A program made the position numbers and the translations under genes. A DNA stretch of 64,000 nucleotides from Acinetobacter junii CIP 64.5 (lineage in GTDB: Bacteria > Pseudomonadota > Gammaproteobacteria > Pseudomonadales > Moraxellaceae): NCBI RefSeq assembly GCF_000368765.1, contig NZ_KB849655.1, positions 63,484 through 127,483 of the forward strand. The letters run 5' to 3'. The notes beneath the pieces were generated by a model. The model saw only the letters and a program-made list of their open reading frames with translations, was not told where the DNA came from and made no database searches. Every line of letters begins with the position of its first letter. Positions within the stretch are counted from its first letter, which is position 1. This document shows, one piece after another, positions 10,000-19,345 of this stretch.

Positions 10000-10311
10000 T
10001 TAAATATTTGGACAGTAGTTCTCATACAATGTTGTTAACACAACTTGTAACTTAGGATCACTAATGGAGTAGAAAATTTGCTTTCCTTCACGACGTGTTG
10101 AGACAACTTTGCTTTTTCTTAGCATCATCAGCTGCTGAGATAAGGTCGGCTGGAAAATCTGAGTTTGTTCTTCAATCTGAGATACATTTAACTCTTGTTT
10201 AGCTAAATGGCACAAAATAATTAGACGATCTGTGTTTGCTAGAGATTTAAGCACATTTACTATTGAACTTGCTGATTCTCTCATTGCTTCAATCTCAAGA
10301 CTTGTTTGCAT
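10000..10311 (-). CDS. bigR: ArsR-family repressor, BigR/SqrR/YgaV-like persulfide sensor
   Basis: A 103-residue winged-helix repressor from the ATG at 10309-10311 (the GTG two codons earlier is less likely given the GAGG site). It lacks the metal-binding ELCVC motif of ArsR. Instead it has two cysteines, C34 in helix 2 (LIILCHLAK) and C100 near the end (YENYCPNI), spaced 66 apart. That is the spacing of the redox pair in BigR-type persulfide sensors. In that family, sulfide-derived persulfides link the two cysteines and release DNA. It leads a unit with sulP. Confidence 0.75.
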   Translation of the reverse strand: MQTSLEIEAMRESASSIVNVLKSLANTDRLIILCHLAKQELNVSQIEEQTQIFQPTLSQQLMMLRKSKVVSTRREGKQIFYSISDPKLQVVLTTLYENYCPNI

Positions 10312-10329
10312 ATTCACCTCATCTAACTG

Positions 10330-10344
10330 TACTAAAGTTTAGTA
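10330..10344. promoter_or_regulatory. Palindromic operator upstream of bigR
   Basis: TACTAAA-G-TTTAGTA is a perfect inverted repeat 19 bases upstream of the bigR start codon, where an autorepressor would be expected to bind. Assignment to BigR is an inference from position. Confidence 0.5.
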
Positions 10345-10590
10345 TAAAATGACTAAAAGGTAAAAATGTAGTAAAAGTGGATAAATGCAATGGTTTTTAG
10401 TGAAGATGCATATAAGAAAAAATGATAAGTTAACTCAATTTTAATCGTGAGTTGGCAATTTTGGATTAAAAGGAGATTTGGTTTGCTTTTCTTGTTTTTG
10501 ATTCTGATTCTAAAAACTGATTTTCTTTTAAATAAACTAAACAATAAAAATATGTAATTAATTTAAATAAAGAATATAAAAAAATTTAAA

Positions 10591-10624
10591 AAAAGATTGC
10601 GAAAGTTACTTATAGGTGTATACT
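10591..10624 (+). promoter_or_regulatory. Sigma-70 promoter for candidate small RNA
   Basis: TTGCGA (10597-10602) and TATACT (10619-10624) are separated by 16 bases. No open frame follows in this direction before the oppositely oriented tetR gene. The predicted start is near 10631. Confidence 0.5.
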
Positions 10625-10630
10625 TTTAAA

Positions 10631-10775
10631 CAAGACAGAATGATCTGTCTGCATAAAAAGGATCGGGATGTGCAATTTGTACGACCGCCAGAGGGTAATA
10701 ATATTTATTATTCTTTCCGACTCAGACGCAAGCGTGAGATATTCTAATAACTATAAATCACGCTTTACTTTTTTC
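10631..10775 (+). ncRNA. Candidate small RNA, family not recognised
   Basis: About 145 bases lie between a good sigma-70 promoter and a T-rich stretch with no coding frame. The 5' end starts with a perfect hairpin (GACAGA, loop ATGA, TCTGTC at 10634-10649). A middle AATAAT/ATTATT stem follows at about 10696-10711. The 3' end has AAGCGTGA at 10730-10737 pairing with TCACGCTT at 10758-10765, followed by TACTTTTTTC. The long 20-base terminal loop lowers confidence in the terminator. It resembles no RNA family I know (not 6S, tmRNA, SRP or RNase P). Confidence 0.45.
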
Positions 10776-10810
10776 TTCTCTTTTACTCATTTTTTATGAA
10801 AAACGCTGAC

Positions 10811-11377
10811 TTAAGGCAACGCTTTTTCGAAAGCAATTAAATGCTCAACTCGCATCCAATATTCATCCATATCAACAGAATGTCTATTAATATGTGCTTG
10901 AATGGTCATCCCATCCAAGATACTTACGATTAATGTCGCAAGATGAGATGGGTTTCGGATACCAATATTGGTCAGCAAACCTTGAATAAGTGTGGTTAAC
11001 CAAATTTTGTATTTTGTTGCCGGTTCTAATGTTGATGGGTAAATCTTAATCACTTCTTCCAAAGCTTTCTGAAACATACAGCCATTAAAATCTTCACTGT
11101 TGAACCAAGCTTCATACCATTTAAAAATAGTTTTGAGTTGACTCATGTAATCATTTGGAACACAAGCGGATAGTGAGGCATTTAATGATGTTTGCAAATT
11201 GATATTACGTTGCTGTAGGCATTCTTCGATTAATTTTTCCTTTGATGGGAAGTATTTATAGAATGTCATTTTGGCTACGCCAGATTCACTAATAATACGA
11301 TCAACCCCAATCGAATTATAGCTATGCGAATTAAAGAGTTTTAAAGCAGTGTTAATAATATCTTCTTTTTTTGACAT
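10811..11377 (-). CDS. TetR-family transcriptional regulator
   Basis: A 188-residue repressor with a TetR helix-turn-helix at residues 8-50 (SIGVDRIISESGVAKMTFYK, then YFPSKEKL) and a helical ligand domain. The ATG at 11375-11377 follows a TTGAGG site; the longer frame begins with TTG. The divergent partner it might control has been separated or removed by the IS5 element 240 bases upstream, so the target is not evident. Ligand unknown. Confidence 0.85.
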   Translation of the reverse strand: MSKKEDIINTALKLFNSHSYNSIGVDRIISESGVAKMTFYKYFPSKEKLIEECLQQRNINLQTSLNASLSACVPNDYMSQLKTIFKWYEAWFNSEDFNGCMFQKALEEVIKIYPSTLEPATKYKIWLTTLIQGLLTNIGIRNPSHLATLIVSILDGMTIQAHINRHSVDMDEYWMRVEHLIAFEKALP

Positions 11378-11618
11378 ACATAGCCTCAAGTTTGCTCATT
11401 GCCACACAGAGCATTGTTTTTGCATCCTGTTATGCAATTTTGGCAGGAATTTTACATGGTATTGGTCAATTATCATAGGGAAAAATGGCTTTATTTATTT
11501 AACTGTTTTTTTAATTAACAACTGTAAATATATGATAAAAATAAGGAGTTGAAAATATGGAAATATTTATAATAATCAAATTATTACATATATTTCTTTT
11601 TTTAATTTTTATATATTA

Positions 11619-12537
11619 GACTTCTTGCAAAAATCAAAAAACGATCAACGTTTTGTTTGTTTTTTATCCACATTAAAAAGTCATGTTCTACTATCATGAG
11701 TACATGAAATATGAAAAAGTAAAGATGCTATCAAATAGTCAGTTTAAACGACTGATTGGAATACAACCCTCAACCTTTTTAGAAATGCTTGAAGTATTAG
11801 AGTCAAGCCAAGTCAATACTCAACGAGGTAGACCTTCGAGTCTTTCACTTGAAGACCAACTGTTAATGACGCTAAGTTATTGGCGTGAATATCGCACGCT
11901 CTTTCATGTTGCTATGAGTTATGGAATCCACGAATTAACTGCGTCCAGAATTATTCATAAAATAGAAAATATTTTAATAAAATCTGATAAATTTCATTTG
12001 CCTAAGAAACTACCGCATGGTGCAGGGATAGATTGGAATGTTGTTATTGTCGATGCAACTGAAATGACAATTGAGCGTCCAAAAAAAACAGAAAAGATTC
12101 TACAGCGGTAAGAAAAAACGACATACGATCAAAGCTCAACTCATCATTCATTATGAAACGATGCAGATTATTTCATTAGGTCTTACACATGGGAGTACAC
12201 ATGATTTCCAGTTGTTTAAGGCTCAACGTAAAAAGCAGAGATATCAAGCCTTTATGCTGATTGATAAAGGTTATTTAGGTTTAAATCGTTTGGGGATAAA
12301 ATACCTGATGCCATTCAAGGCAAGTAAAAAGAAGCCGTTAACTTTATTACAGAAGCAAATAAATCGGGAAATTAGTAAACGTCGTATTCGAATTGAACAC
12401 GTCAATGGAAAATTAAAGACCTTTAGAATTCTGGCTACACGTTATCGAAATAGGCGTAAACGCATGGGTTTACGTCTGAATTTAATTGCTGCAATTTACA
12501 ACATGGAGTTGGTTAAAAAATGATTTTGCAAGAGGTC
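11619..12537 (+). mobile_element. IS5-family (IS427-like) insertion sequence
   Basis: This 919-bp element has imperfect terminal repeats: GACTTCTTGCAAAA on the left against GACCTCTTGCAAAA read inward from the right. It is flanked by TA on both sides (11617-11618 and 12538-12539), the target duplication typical of the IS427 group. It carries one transposase split over two frames. It has inserted between tetR and roxA without interrupting a recognisable gene. Confidence 0.85.
11683..12523 (+). CDS. IS5-family transposase in two overlapping frames
   Basis: The N-terminal frame (11683-12111) holds the helix-turn-helix part and the first catalytic Asp (VIVDATE). The second frame (from about 12071 to 12523) holds the second Asp (LIDKGYLG) and the catalytic Glu (IRIEHVNGK). 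The frames meet at a run of eight A residues (12081-12088). Joining ERPKK to QKRFYSG there needs a net +1 shift. IS427-group elements are often made by ribosomal slippage on such a run, so it may be functional. A one-base slip inactivating it is the alternative. Confidence 0.8.
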
Positions 12538-12640
12538 TAATAATTTTTACCTTCTAGAAGAAATTATATGATCGTAATCAAGTGTTTAAACTTTTGGAAT
12601 TTTTCCGATCAATATAATCTCATCTAGAGGCGCTGATAGA

Positions 12641-13801
12641 TTAATTTGGAGGGAGCAACATCACAACAGCATTATTTAAAAGTTCAGCAATATCTTCTAA
12701 ATATTCTGGTTGATTTAGATTTTCATCAAATGCAATGCTTTGCCCATCAGCAATTTGTTTTAGCTGGTTTTCAAATGACTTGGAAATACAAACATTTTCA
12801 CCATTTGCCCAAAAATCTAAACCATCCGCTTGAGTTCTGTAGAGTAGCTTTGAAGCTGGTTCAAGCATGAGTTGATAACCTGTACCGATAATTTCAATTA
12901 AATCTTCTGCTGCGATTTCATCAGGCTCAGGAATGCTATTTGGATAATTTGATTGACTCATATACGACATAATCGCCGCATCAAACTCAGGTGCTTGAGA
13001 GAGGAAGTTCAATAATTCAGCTTTTAAATAAGAAAATTCAGTCGAATTTATTTCACCGATATTCGCGGTTTGTTGGCGAGCTATATCCTCTAAAGGATTT
13101 TTTAATAGTGCATTTTCAGCAAATTTATCACTCACCTGATCAATCATTTCTGAAAGATTTGGCATGCGAAAGCCAAAAGAATACGTTAAACAGTCATCTT
13201 CTGCGACACCGTAGTGTGCGAGACCAGGTGGAACGTAAAGTAAGTCACCAGGAGATAGGATTTCATCAAACTGAACATCCATGTCAGCCAACAACTTTAA
13301 AGGTTGATCAGGAATAAATTGAGTTGATTCATCACACATTTGACCAAGCTGCCAACGACGATGTCCATAACCTTGAACGAGAAAAACATCATAAAAATCG
13401 AAATGTTTACCGACAGATCCACCTTTGGGTGCATAAGACACCATGATGTCATCGCGGCGCCATTGTGGAATAAATGGAAATTTTTTCCATAATTCAGCAA
13501 CATCAAAAGAATAGTGATCTACAGCTTGCACTAAGATCGTCCAAAGATTAGGTAGCTTTTGAAAATCACCTTTGGTTAGGGGAGATGATTTGACATGCCA
13601 TTCATTTGGATCTTTATTTTTTTGTCGAATGAGTCGAGCACTTACATCTTCTTCAAGCGCTAACTCTTTAACATCATCTGGTTCTAATAATCCTATGATT
13701 TCTGGTAAGGCATTACGTACCAATAACGGTTTTTTTTGCCAATATTCAGTTAAAAATTGTTCTGCGGTGATACCACCTAAAACATCTAAAGCGTGTGACA
13801 T
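12641..13801 (-). CDS. roxA: Ribosomal protein uL16 arginine hydroxylase (JmjC oxygenase)
   Basis: A JmjC/cupin 2-oxoglutarate oxygenase of 386 residues in the RoxA/YcfD family, which hydroxylates an arginine of ribosomal protein L16. The Fe(II) triad is visible as H133 and D135 in KHFDFYDVFLVQG and H196 in PPGLAHYG. The C-terminal dimerisation and winged-helix part is present. I chose the ATG at 13799-13801; upstream extension would need a TTG and adds residues absent from the E. coli protein. It is divergent from dnaX. Confidence 0.85.
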   Translation of the reverse strand: MSHALDVLGGITAEQFLTEYWQKKPLLVRNALPEIIGLLEPDDVKELALEEDVSARLIRQKNKDPNEWHVKSSPLTKGDFQKLPNLWTILVQAVDHYSFDVAELWKKFPFIPQWRRDDIMVSYAPKGGSVGKHFDFYDVFLVQGYGHRRWQLGQMCDESTQFIPDQPLKLLADMDVQFDEILSPGDLLYVPPGLAHYGVAEDDCLTYSFGFRMPNLSEMIDQVSDKFAENALLKNPLEDIARQQTANIGEINSTEFSYLKAELLNFLSQAPEFDAAIMSYMSQSNYPNSIPEPDEIAAEDLIEIIGTGYQLMLEPASKLLYRTQADGLDFWANGENVCISKSFENQLKQIADGQSIAFDENLNQPEYLEDIAELLNNAVVMLLPPN

Positions 13802-13998
13802 AGGATTAAAAGCCAAATCTACAAAAGATGTATATTGTCCTTTGAGTTGATTTTGGTTGCAAGCTTTGATGCGCAAGATTGTTTTAACTCTGTAAGAAGT
13901 AGTGCATGATCAAACTATTTAATCTTGATCAAACAGTTTTGTATTCATTCACAGCGTTTCAAAAACAAAGTATGCTAAAGACGCAATAAGGAGCATAC

Positions 13999-16020
13999 AT
14001 GTATCAAGTACTGGCAAGAAAATACCGTCCACGTAATTTCAATGAGTTAGTGGGACAAAACCATGTTTCTCGCGCTTTAACAAGTGCATTAGAACGTGGA
14101 CGTTTGCATCATGCTTATTTATTTACAGGTACTCGTGGTGTCGGTAAAACCACGATTGCACGTATTTTAGCCAAGTGTTTGAATTGTGAGACAGGTGTGA
14201 CTTCAACCCCTTGTGAAGTTTGCGCAACATGTCGAGCTGTGAACGAGGGCCGTTTTATTGATTTAATTGAAATTGATGCGGCATCAAGAACGAAAGTTGA
14301 AGATACACGTGAGTTGCTTGATAACGTTCCTTATGCACCAACACAAGGTCGTTTTAAAGTTTATCTTATCGATGAAGTGCATATGCTTTCGACGCATTCG
14401 TTTAATGCATTGTTAAAAACATTAGAAGAGCCGCCAGAACATGTAAAATTTCTTTTTGCGACAACTGATCCGCAAAAATTACCAATTACCGTTATTTCTC
14501 GTTGTCTTCAGTTTACGCTCAGACCTTTGGCTGTTGATGAGATCACAACGCATTTAACAACAATTTTAGATAAAGAAAGCATCAATGCTGATCGTGATGC
14601 AATTTGGCAAATTGCTGAGTCTGCTCAAGGTTCTTTACGTGACGCATTATCTTTGACAGATCAAGCGATTGCGTATGGTCAGGGTGCTGTCCATCATCAA
14701 GATGTTAAAGAAATGCTTGGTCTAATTGATCGTACGATTATCTATGATCTGATTTTAGCCATTCATCAGAATCAACAAGCTCGTGTTAGTCAGCTATTAT
14801 TGCAATTTAGACAGCAAGCTTTAGATGTATCATTGGTCTTAGATCAATTGGTTTCTACCTTGCATGAGTTGGCTTTATTACAATATCTGCCTGATTTGGC
14901 TCTGAAATATAGTGAAGAAATCAATCGAAAGATTTTGCAACTTTCAAAATTAATTTCGGCGCAAGATTTACAACTTTATTATCAAATTGCATGTAAAGGT
15001 CGTTCAGATATTCAACTTGCTGTTACACAAGAGCAAGGTTTCGAAATGATTGTTCTACGGTTGCTCGCATTTAGACCGATGCAGTTAAACGAAGTGACAG
15101 TCAAGACAACCTCTGTCACGCCAATTTCGATAAATGAAACTCAACAGTTCTCAGAAAATGTAAAAGTAGAGAACCTGCTTGCTGTTCGGTCAGAAGTGGT
15201 TAATGTTGAACCTGAACCTGAACCTGAACCTGAACCTGAACCTGAACCTGAACCTGAACCTGAACCTGAACCTGAACCTGAATCTGAACCAGTTGCAGAG
15301 AGTGGTGTCATGGTATTTGATGCTGCTGAAGGTCAGTTGATAGGGTTAGAAACGACATCGCCTTTAGAAAAACCTGTATCAAATTCAGGCTTAAGTGAAG
15401 CTGAAGATTTTCTTGTATTTCCAGTATCACCAGATGAAGCAGCACAAGATTCTTCAGTTTCAGATTTGGATATAAATACTCAAATAACTCATGATTTAGA
15501 ATTGTTTGAAAATACACCGGTTGTTGAAGATGTTGAGCCTTACAACACAGTAATTGCCACAACAAAGCAGTCCCATGAAAATGAGCCAATATCTAATTTA
15601 TCTCCTCAAGACATTTTAAAACTTAAAGAACAATCTCTAGAGGGAGAATGGAATTTAGAAAAGTGGGAATATTGGTTTAGAAATAGTGAATTGTCACCTG
15701 CTGTCCAAGAACTTGCACAGCATGGATTAATGACTGGTGAGATTAATGGCAAGTCTGTATTTCATATTCCTCAAGAATACGAGGGAATGCTAACTCAGCT
15801 TCAACATGCACTAGAAGATGCTTTGAAATCGCAATGGATCAATACGCAATTTTCTGTGCAATATAGGAAGATGGATTCCGTGACACCTTTCGTTATGCAA
15901 GCGACACGGAAACAAAAAGCATTTGATCGGGCCGTGGAACTACTTAATCAAGAGCCTACAATTAAAAGTTTGATAGAAACTTTTGATGCAGAGTTGGCCA
16001 ATGTTCAGCTCAAGCCCTAA
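13999..16020 (+). CDS. dnaX: DNA polymerase III gamma/tau clamp-loader subunit
   Basis: 673 residues. The AAA+ domain carries Walker A GTRGVGKTT (44-52), zinc-binding cysteines C63, C72, C75 and C78, and Walker B LIDEVH (about 123-128). Residues 405-428 are twelve perfect Pro-Glu pairs encoded by a hexanucleotide repeat. This linker is followed by an acidic stretch and a C-terminal domain V-like region (from about 530) that in tau binds the polymerase alpha subunit. The ATG follows an AAGGAG site. The Pro-Glu run is in the flexible linker, so length changes should be tolerated. Confidence 0.95.
   Translation: MYQVLARKYRPRNFNELVGQNHVSRALTSALERGRLHHAYLFTGTRGVGKTTIARILAKCLNCETGVTSTPCEVCATCRAVNEGRFIDLIEIDAASRTKVEDTRELLDNVPYAPTQGRFKVYLIDEVHMLSTHSFNALLKTLEEPPEHVKFLFATTDPQKLPITVISRCLQFTLRPLAVDEITTHLTTILDKESINADRDAIWQIAESAQGSLRDALSLTDQAIAYGQGAVHHQDVKEMLGLIDRTIIYDLILAIHQNQQARVSQLLLQFRQQALDVSLVLDQLVSTLHELALLQYLPDLALKYSEEINRKILQLSKLISAQDLQLYYQIACKGRSDIQLAVTQEQGFEMIVLRLLAFRPMQLNEVTVKTTSVTPISINETQQFSENVKVENLLAVRSEVVNVEPEPEPEPEPEPEPEPEPEPEPEPESEPVAESGVMVFDAAEGQLIGLETTSPLEKPVSNSGLSEAEDFLVFPVSPDEAAQDSSVSDLDINTQITHDLELFENTPVVEDVEPYNTVIATTKQSHENEPISNLSPQDILKLKEQSLEGEWNLEKWEYWFRNSELSPAVQELAQHGLMTGEINGKSVFHIPQEYEGMLTQLQHALEDALKSQWINTQFSVQYRKMDSVTPFVMQATRKQKAFDRAVELLNQEPTIKSLIETFDAELANVQLKP
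15211..15282 (+). repeat. Twelve tandem CCTGAA hexanucleotides in dnaX
   Basis: Twelve exact copies of CCTGAA, bordered by the degenerate units GTTGAA and TCTGAA. The unit is two codons (Pro-Glu), so slipped-strand mispairing would change linker length without a frameshift. Confidence 0.95.
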
Positions 16021-16030
16021 TTCAGAAAGT

Positions 16031-16061
16031 AATAACTAAAGTAAAAATCGCTTTAGTTATT
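16031..16061. terminator. Possible terminator hairpin between dnaX and thioesterase
   Basis: AATAACTAAAG pairs with CTTTAGTTATT across a 9-base loop, between the convergent dnaX and thioesterase genes and touching the latter's stop. There is no clear T run, so termination is only probable. Confidence 0.35.
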
Positions 16062-16500
16062 AACTAATAAGTTGATATTGTTCAAGTACATTTCTCATTT
16101 CTACTGAAATAGCCGTACTTTTTCTGCTTTTACGGTCAACGAATACATGCATAAAATGTCCTTGGGCTGCTGCTTCATCCTGATTTTGTTTAAAAATTGC
16201 GAGTTCATATCTGAGCGATGAATTACCGATTTTGCCAATCGCAACACCGACTTCAATCATTTCTGGGAAAGAAAGTTCCTGTTGAAAGCTACAGGCTGAA
16301 TCCACCACTAAACCTATGATTTCACTGTTATGGATATCGAAACCTGTTTTTTGAATCAGTAATGAATTAGCAGCGGTGTCAAAATAACTGTAATAAGTCA
16401 CGTTATTGACGTGTCCATAAATATCATTGTCCGCCCAACGGGTTTGTATTGGGAAAAAGAACTTGAATTGGTCACGTCGTTTTAAAGTCGGTTTGCTCAT
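16060..16500 (-). CDS. Acyl-CoA thioesterase, 4HBT hot-dog type
   Basis: A 146-residue YbgC/FadM-like single hot-dog thioesterase. The 4HBT signature (TRWADNDIYGHVNNVTYYSYFD) is at residues 20-41, with the catalytic Asp in WADND. It hydrolyses acyl- or hydroxybenzoyl-CoA-type thioesters. Its start overlaps the stop of the alcohol dehydrogenase gene (ATGA), so the two are co-translated. That could mean a shared short pathway on an alcohol/aldehyde/acid series. Substrate unknown. Confidence 0.85.
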   Translation of the reverse strand: MSKPTLKRRDQFKFFFPIQTRWADNDIYGHVNNVTYYSYFDTAANSLLIQKTGFDIHNSEIIGLVVDSACSFQQELSFPEMIEVGVAIGKIGNSSLRYELAIFKQNQDEAAAQGHFMHVFVDRKSRKSTAISVEMRNVLEQYQLIS

Positions 16501-17657
16501 GCATAAATCGCCTGATAAATATTGAGTGCATCTTGTTCGGTCATTTCTCTTGGATTGTTCTGCAAGAGTCTTGTTTGAAGCATCGCATCCTTGGCAAGTT
16601 GTGGAAGTTTAGCTTCTGGAATGTTCAATTCATTAAGTTTTAAAGTTAAACCGCTTTGGTCAAGATGGTTTTGCATATGATCGATAAACAGATCACATAG
16701 GCCATCCGTACAACCTGTACTGCGAGGGTCGAGCAATTGCATTAATTCAGCATAGTGTTGCTTCGCATTAGGTGCATTGAATTTAAGTACTTCAACTAAA
16801 ACTAAAGCATTTGTATGCCCATGTGATAAATGAAAATGTCCACCCAATGGGTAGGCAAGTGCATGAACTGCACCGACTGGTGCGTTTGCAAATGCTTGTC
16901 CAGCAAGCATTGAGCCAACCAACATGTTTTGGCGTGCTTCCATATCTGAACCATCTTTTAGAACTTTGGCTAAATTTTGATTGAGGAGTTTTAATGCGTT
17001 CTTTGCCAGCATATCTGCGTAGAAGTTTTTCTTGATATTTGATGTATAAGCCTCTATCGCATGTACCATTGCATCGATACCCGTCGCCGCTGTGATGTGT
17101 GCAGGTAGACCTTGAGTGAATGTTGCATCCAGGATAGCAACATCTGCGTATAGGATTGGGGAAACAACGCCCATTTTTGTAGTAGCGCCAGTGGTCACAA
17201 TAGAAATAGGTGTGACTTCAGAACCTGTTCCAGCAGTGGTAGGTACAAGAATAAGTGATAAACGTGGTGATTTTGCTTGGTTAATACCATATATCTCACC
17301 TAAATTTTGTTGTTGATTCGGATGTGCAAGTAAAGCGATGATTTTTGCGACATCCATGGAGCTACCGCCACCAAATCCGATTACAACATCTACTTTTTCT
17401 TGTCGAGCAAAATCCACAGCTTCTAACACGATATGTTCAGGGGGATCTGCTTGAATATCTGAATAGATGACAAAGTCCAGACCAAGTTGATCTAAAATGG
17501 TTAATATCGGTAAATGAAGTTTATGCTGTAACATGCCAGCATCAGTAACCAATAAAACTTTATGGTACTGATGTTGAGATAGAACATTTTTTAGCTCTTG
17601 TATTGAACCTAGCCCTGCAATGATGTTTGGGACAGTTTGAAATTGGAAATGGTTCAT
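16497..17657 (-). CDS. Iron-containing alcohol dehydrogenase
   Basis: A 386-residue group III (iron-dependent) alcohol dehydrogenase. The NAD-binding GGGSSMDVAK motif is at about residue 98-107. The Fe ligands are the Asp/His of TGIDAMVHAIEAY and the two His in HALAYPLGGHFHLSHGHTNA. Length is typical. It is the first gene of a two-gene unit with the thioesterase and is divergent from the phosphatase gene. Such enzymes interconvert medium-chain alcohols and aldehydes; the physiological substrate is not evident. Confidence 0.88.
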   Translation of the reverse strand: MNHFQFQTVPNIIAGLGSIQELKNVLSQHQYHKVLLVTDAGMLQHKLHLPILTILDQLGLDFVIYSDIQADPPEHIVLEAVDFARQEKVDVVIGFGGGSSMDVAKIIALLAHPNQQQNLGEIYGINQAKSPRLSLILVPTTAGTGSEVTPISIVTTGATTKMGVVSPILYADVAILDATFTQGLPAHITAATGIDAMVHAIEAYTSNIKKNFYADMLAKNALKLLNQNLAKVLKDGSDMEARQNMLVGSMLAGQAFANAPVGAVHALAYPLGGHFHLSHGHTNALVLVEVLKFNAPNAKQHYAELMQLLDPRSTGCTDGLCDLFIDHMQNHLDQSGLTLKLNELNIPEAKLPQLAKDAMLQTRLLQNNPREMTEQDALNIYQAIYA

Positions 17658-17774
17658 ACATATATCCTTATTTTTTCATAATAAATACAACATTTTTATA
17701 TGTGGTGGCTATAGGTTTCAGGACTTAAATAAATTAACATAAGACGCTTGTTAAAGTGTACAAATGAGGTGATT

Positions 17775-18287
17775 ATGCCATCCAAAACGCCATATAAGGT
17801 GTTGTGTGTCTGTTTAGGAAATATTTGCCGTTCTCCAACAGCAGAAGCGATTCTCAGACATTATTGTGATGTGCATGGTTTAGATGTGATTGTCGATTCT
17901 GCTGGAACTAGCAATTACCATCCAAATAAAGCGCCAGATTTACGCAGCCAACAGCATGCAAGTAAACGCGGTTACGATCTATCGACTATACGTGCTAGAC
18001 AAATTACATTGAATGATTTTCTTGATTTCGATTTGATCTTGGTAATGGATCATGAGAATTTCAAAGATGTGCAACATTTGAAGACTCAGGCAATTTATCA
18101 GTTTGGTTCTAATCAAGTACGTTCAAAAATTGCATTAATGAGTGAGCATGATCCTGAATTTACACGGCAAGCTATACCTGATCCTTATTATGGGGGAGCG
18201 GAAGGCTTTGATCGCGTACTTAATCAGTGCGAATCAAGTAGTTTGGCTTGGGTCAATATTTTAAAAAATCAAATCAGTGCAGGGTAA
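17775..18287 (+). CDS. Low-molecular-weight protein-tyrosine phosphatase
   Basis: 170 residues from the ATG at 17775 with a GAGGTG site; an in-frame ATG 27 bases upstream lacks one. The P-loop is CLGNICRS (nucleophile C13, R19), and the general-acid loop DPYYGG is near residue 135. It dephosphorylates phosphotyrosine in proteins. There is no adjacent tyrosine kinase or capsule locus here, so it is probably the housekeeping copy. It is followed at once by murB. Confidence 0.9.
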   Translation: MPSKTPYKVLCVCLGNICRSPTAEAILRHYCDVHGLDVIVDSAGTSNYHPNKAPDLRSQQHASKRGYDLSTIRARQITLNDFLDFDLILVMDHENFKDVQHLKTQAIYQFGSNQVRSKIALMSEHDPEFTRQAIPDPYYGGAEGFDRVLNQCESSSLAWVNILKNQISAG

Positions 18288-18303
18288 TAGGATTCAACAC
18301 AAT

Positions 18304-19338
18304 ATGCATATACAAGAGCACATACAGCTTAAATCATTGAATACCCTGAACTTAGATTCTACAGCATCACACTATGTGCAAATCAATCATGCCAACGAAG
18401 TCGTTGAAGCTTTAGATTTTGCTAAACAGAATAATCTCAATGTTTTAGTGTTATCTGGAGGGAGCAACATGTTGTTACCTCAGTATATTCAGGCTCTTGT
18501 ACTGCACTTAAATATTCAAGGTGTTGAGGTTGTTCGTGAAGATAATCACACAGTTACTGTAAATGTTGGTGCAGGGCAGTCTTGGCATGATTTCGTTTTA
18601 TATACAACAAAGCAGCAATGGTTTGGTTTACAAAATCTTGCGTTAATTCCTGGGTTAGTTGGGGCCTCACCTGTACAAAATATTGGTGCTTATGGTGTTG
18701 AAGTTGGTGAATTTATTGAGTCTGTTCAAGTCTATGATCGTGAGTTAGAGCAATTCACCTCTATTTCCTCTGAAGATTGTAAATTCGCATATCGACATAG
18801 TATTTTTAAAGATTTTCCGAATCGTTATATCATCGTTGCTGTCACCTTTAAGCTATTGAAGCAAGCTGATTTAAAACTAAATTATGGTGATCTAAAACAA
18901 GCTGTTGGTGATAAACAAAGCGCTGAAAACTTGCAAAAGCAAGTTATTTTGATTCGACAAAGTAAGTTGCCTGATCCTAAAGAGTATCCAAATGTTGGGA
19001 GCTTTTTTAAGAATCCTGTTCTCAGTCAAATGAGCTTTGACAAAATTGCACAACAATTTCCAAACATTCCTCATTATCCACAAGCAAATGGTAGTGTTAA
19101 AGTTGCCGCTGGATGGTTGATCGATCAAACAGGTTGGAAAGGTAAACAATTAGGTTCTGTAGGAATGTTTCACAAACAAGCCTTAGTTTTAGTCAATTAT
19201 GCTGATGCAACTTTGACTGATGTGAAAAATACATATAAAGCCGTGCAACATGACGTAAAGCAAAAATTCAGTATCAGTTTAGAACCTGAACCAGTGCTGT
19301 ATGACGAGCAAGGTTTGATCCAACCACACGGTGAATGA
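18304..19338 (+). CDS. murB: UDP-N-acetylenolpyruvoylglucosamine reductase
   Basis: A 344-residue FAD enzyme making UDP-MurNAc for peptidoglycan. The FAD-binding segment has LSGGSNMLL and [13 protein letters not shown]. The catalytic Ser is in GSFFKNP, and the C-terminal Glu lies in [12 protein letters not shown]. It is a type I enzyme. I chose the ATG at 18304; the earlier ATG overlaps the phosphatase stop and would add nine non-conserved residues. It is followed closely by the DUF218 gene. Confidence 0.95.
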   Translation: MHIQEHIQLKSLNTLNLDSTASHYVQINHANEVVEALDFAKQNNLNVLVLSGGSNMLLPQYIQALVLHLNIQGVEVVREDNHTVTVNVGAGQSWHDFVLYTTKQQWFGLQNLALIPGLVGASPVQNIGAYGVEVGEFIESVQVYDRELEQFTSISSEDCKFAYRHSIFKDFPNRYIIVAVTFKLLKQADLKLNYGDLKQAVGDKQSAENLQKQVILIRQSKLPDPKEYPNVGSFFKNPVLSQMSFDKIAQQFPNIPHYPQANGSVKVAAGWLIDQTGWKGKQLGSVGMFHKQALVLVNYADATLTDVKNTYKAVQHDVKQKFSISLEPEPVLYDEQGLIQPHGE

Positions 19339-19345
19339 GGAGAAT

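Noticed and set aside
10353-10544. Possible 63-residue minus-strand gene upstream of bigR
   Set aside because: Low-complexity Lys/Phe/Ile-rich translation of AT-rich DNA, without a ribosome site or recognisable features.
15211-15282. CRISPR-like repeat array
   Set aside because: It is a six-base tandem repeat without spacers inside dnaX.
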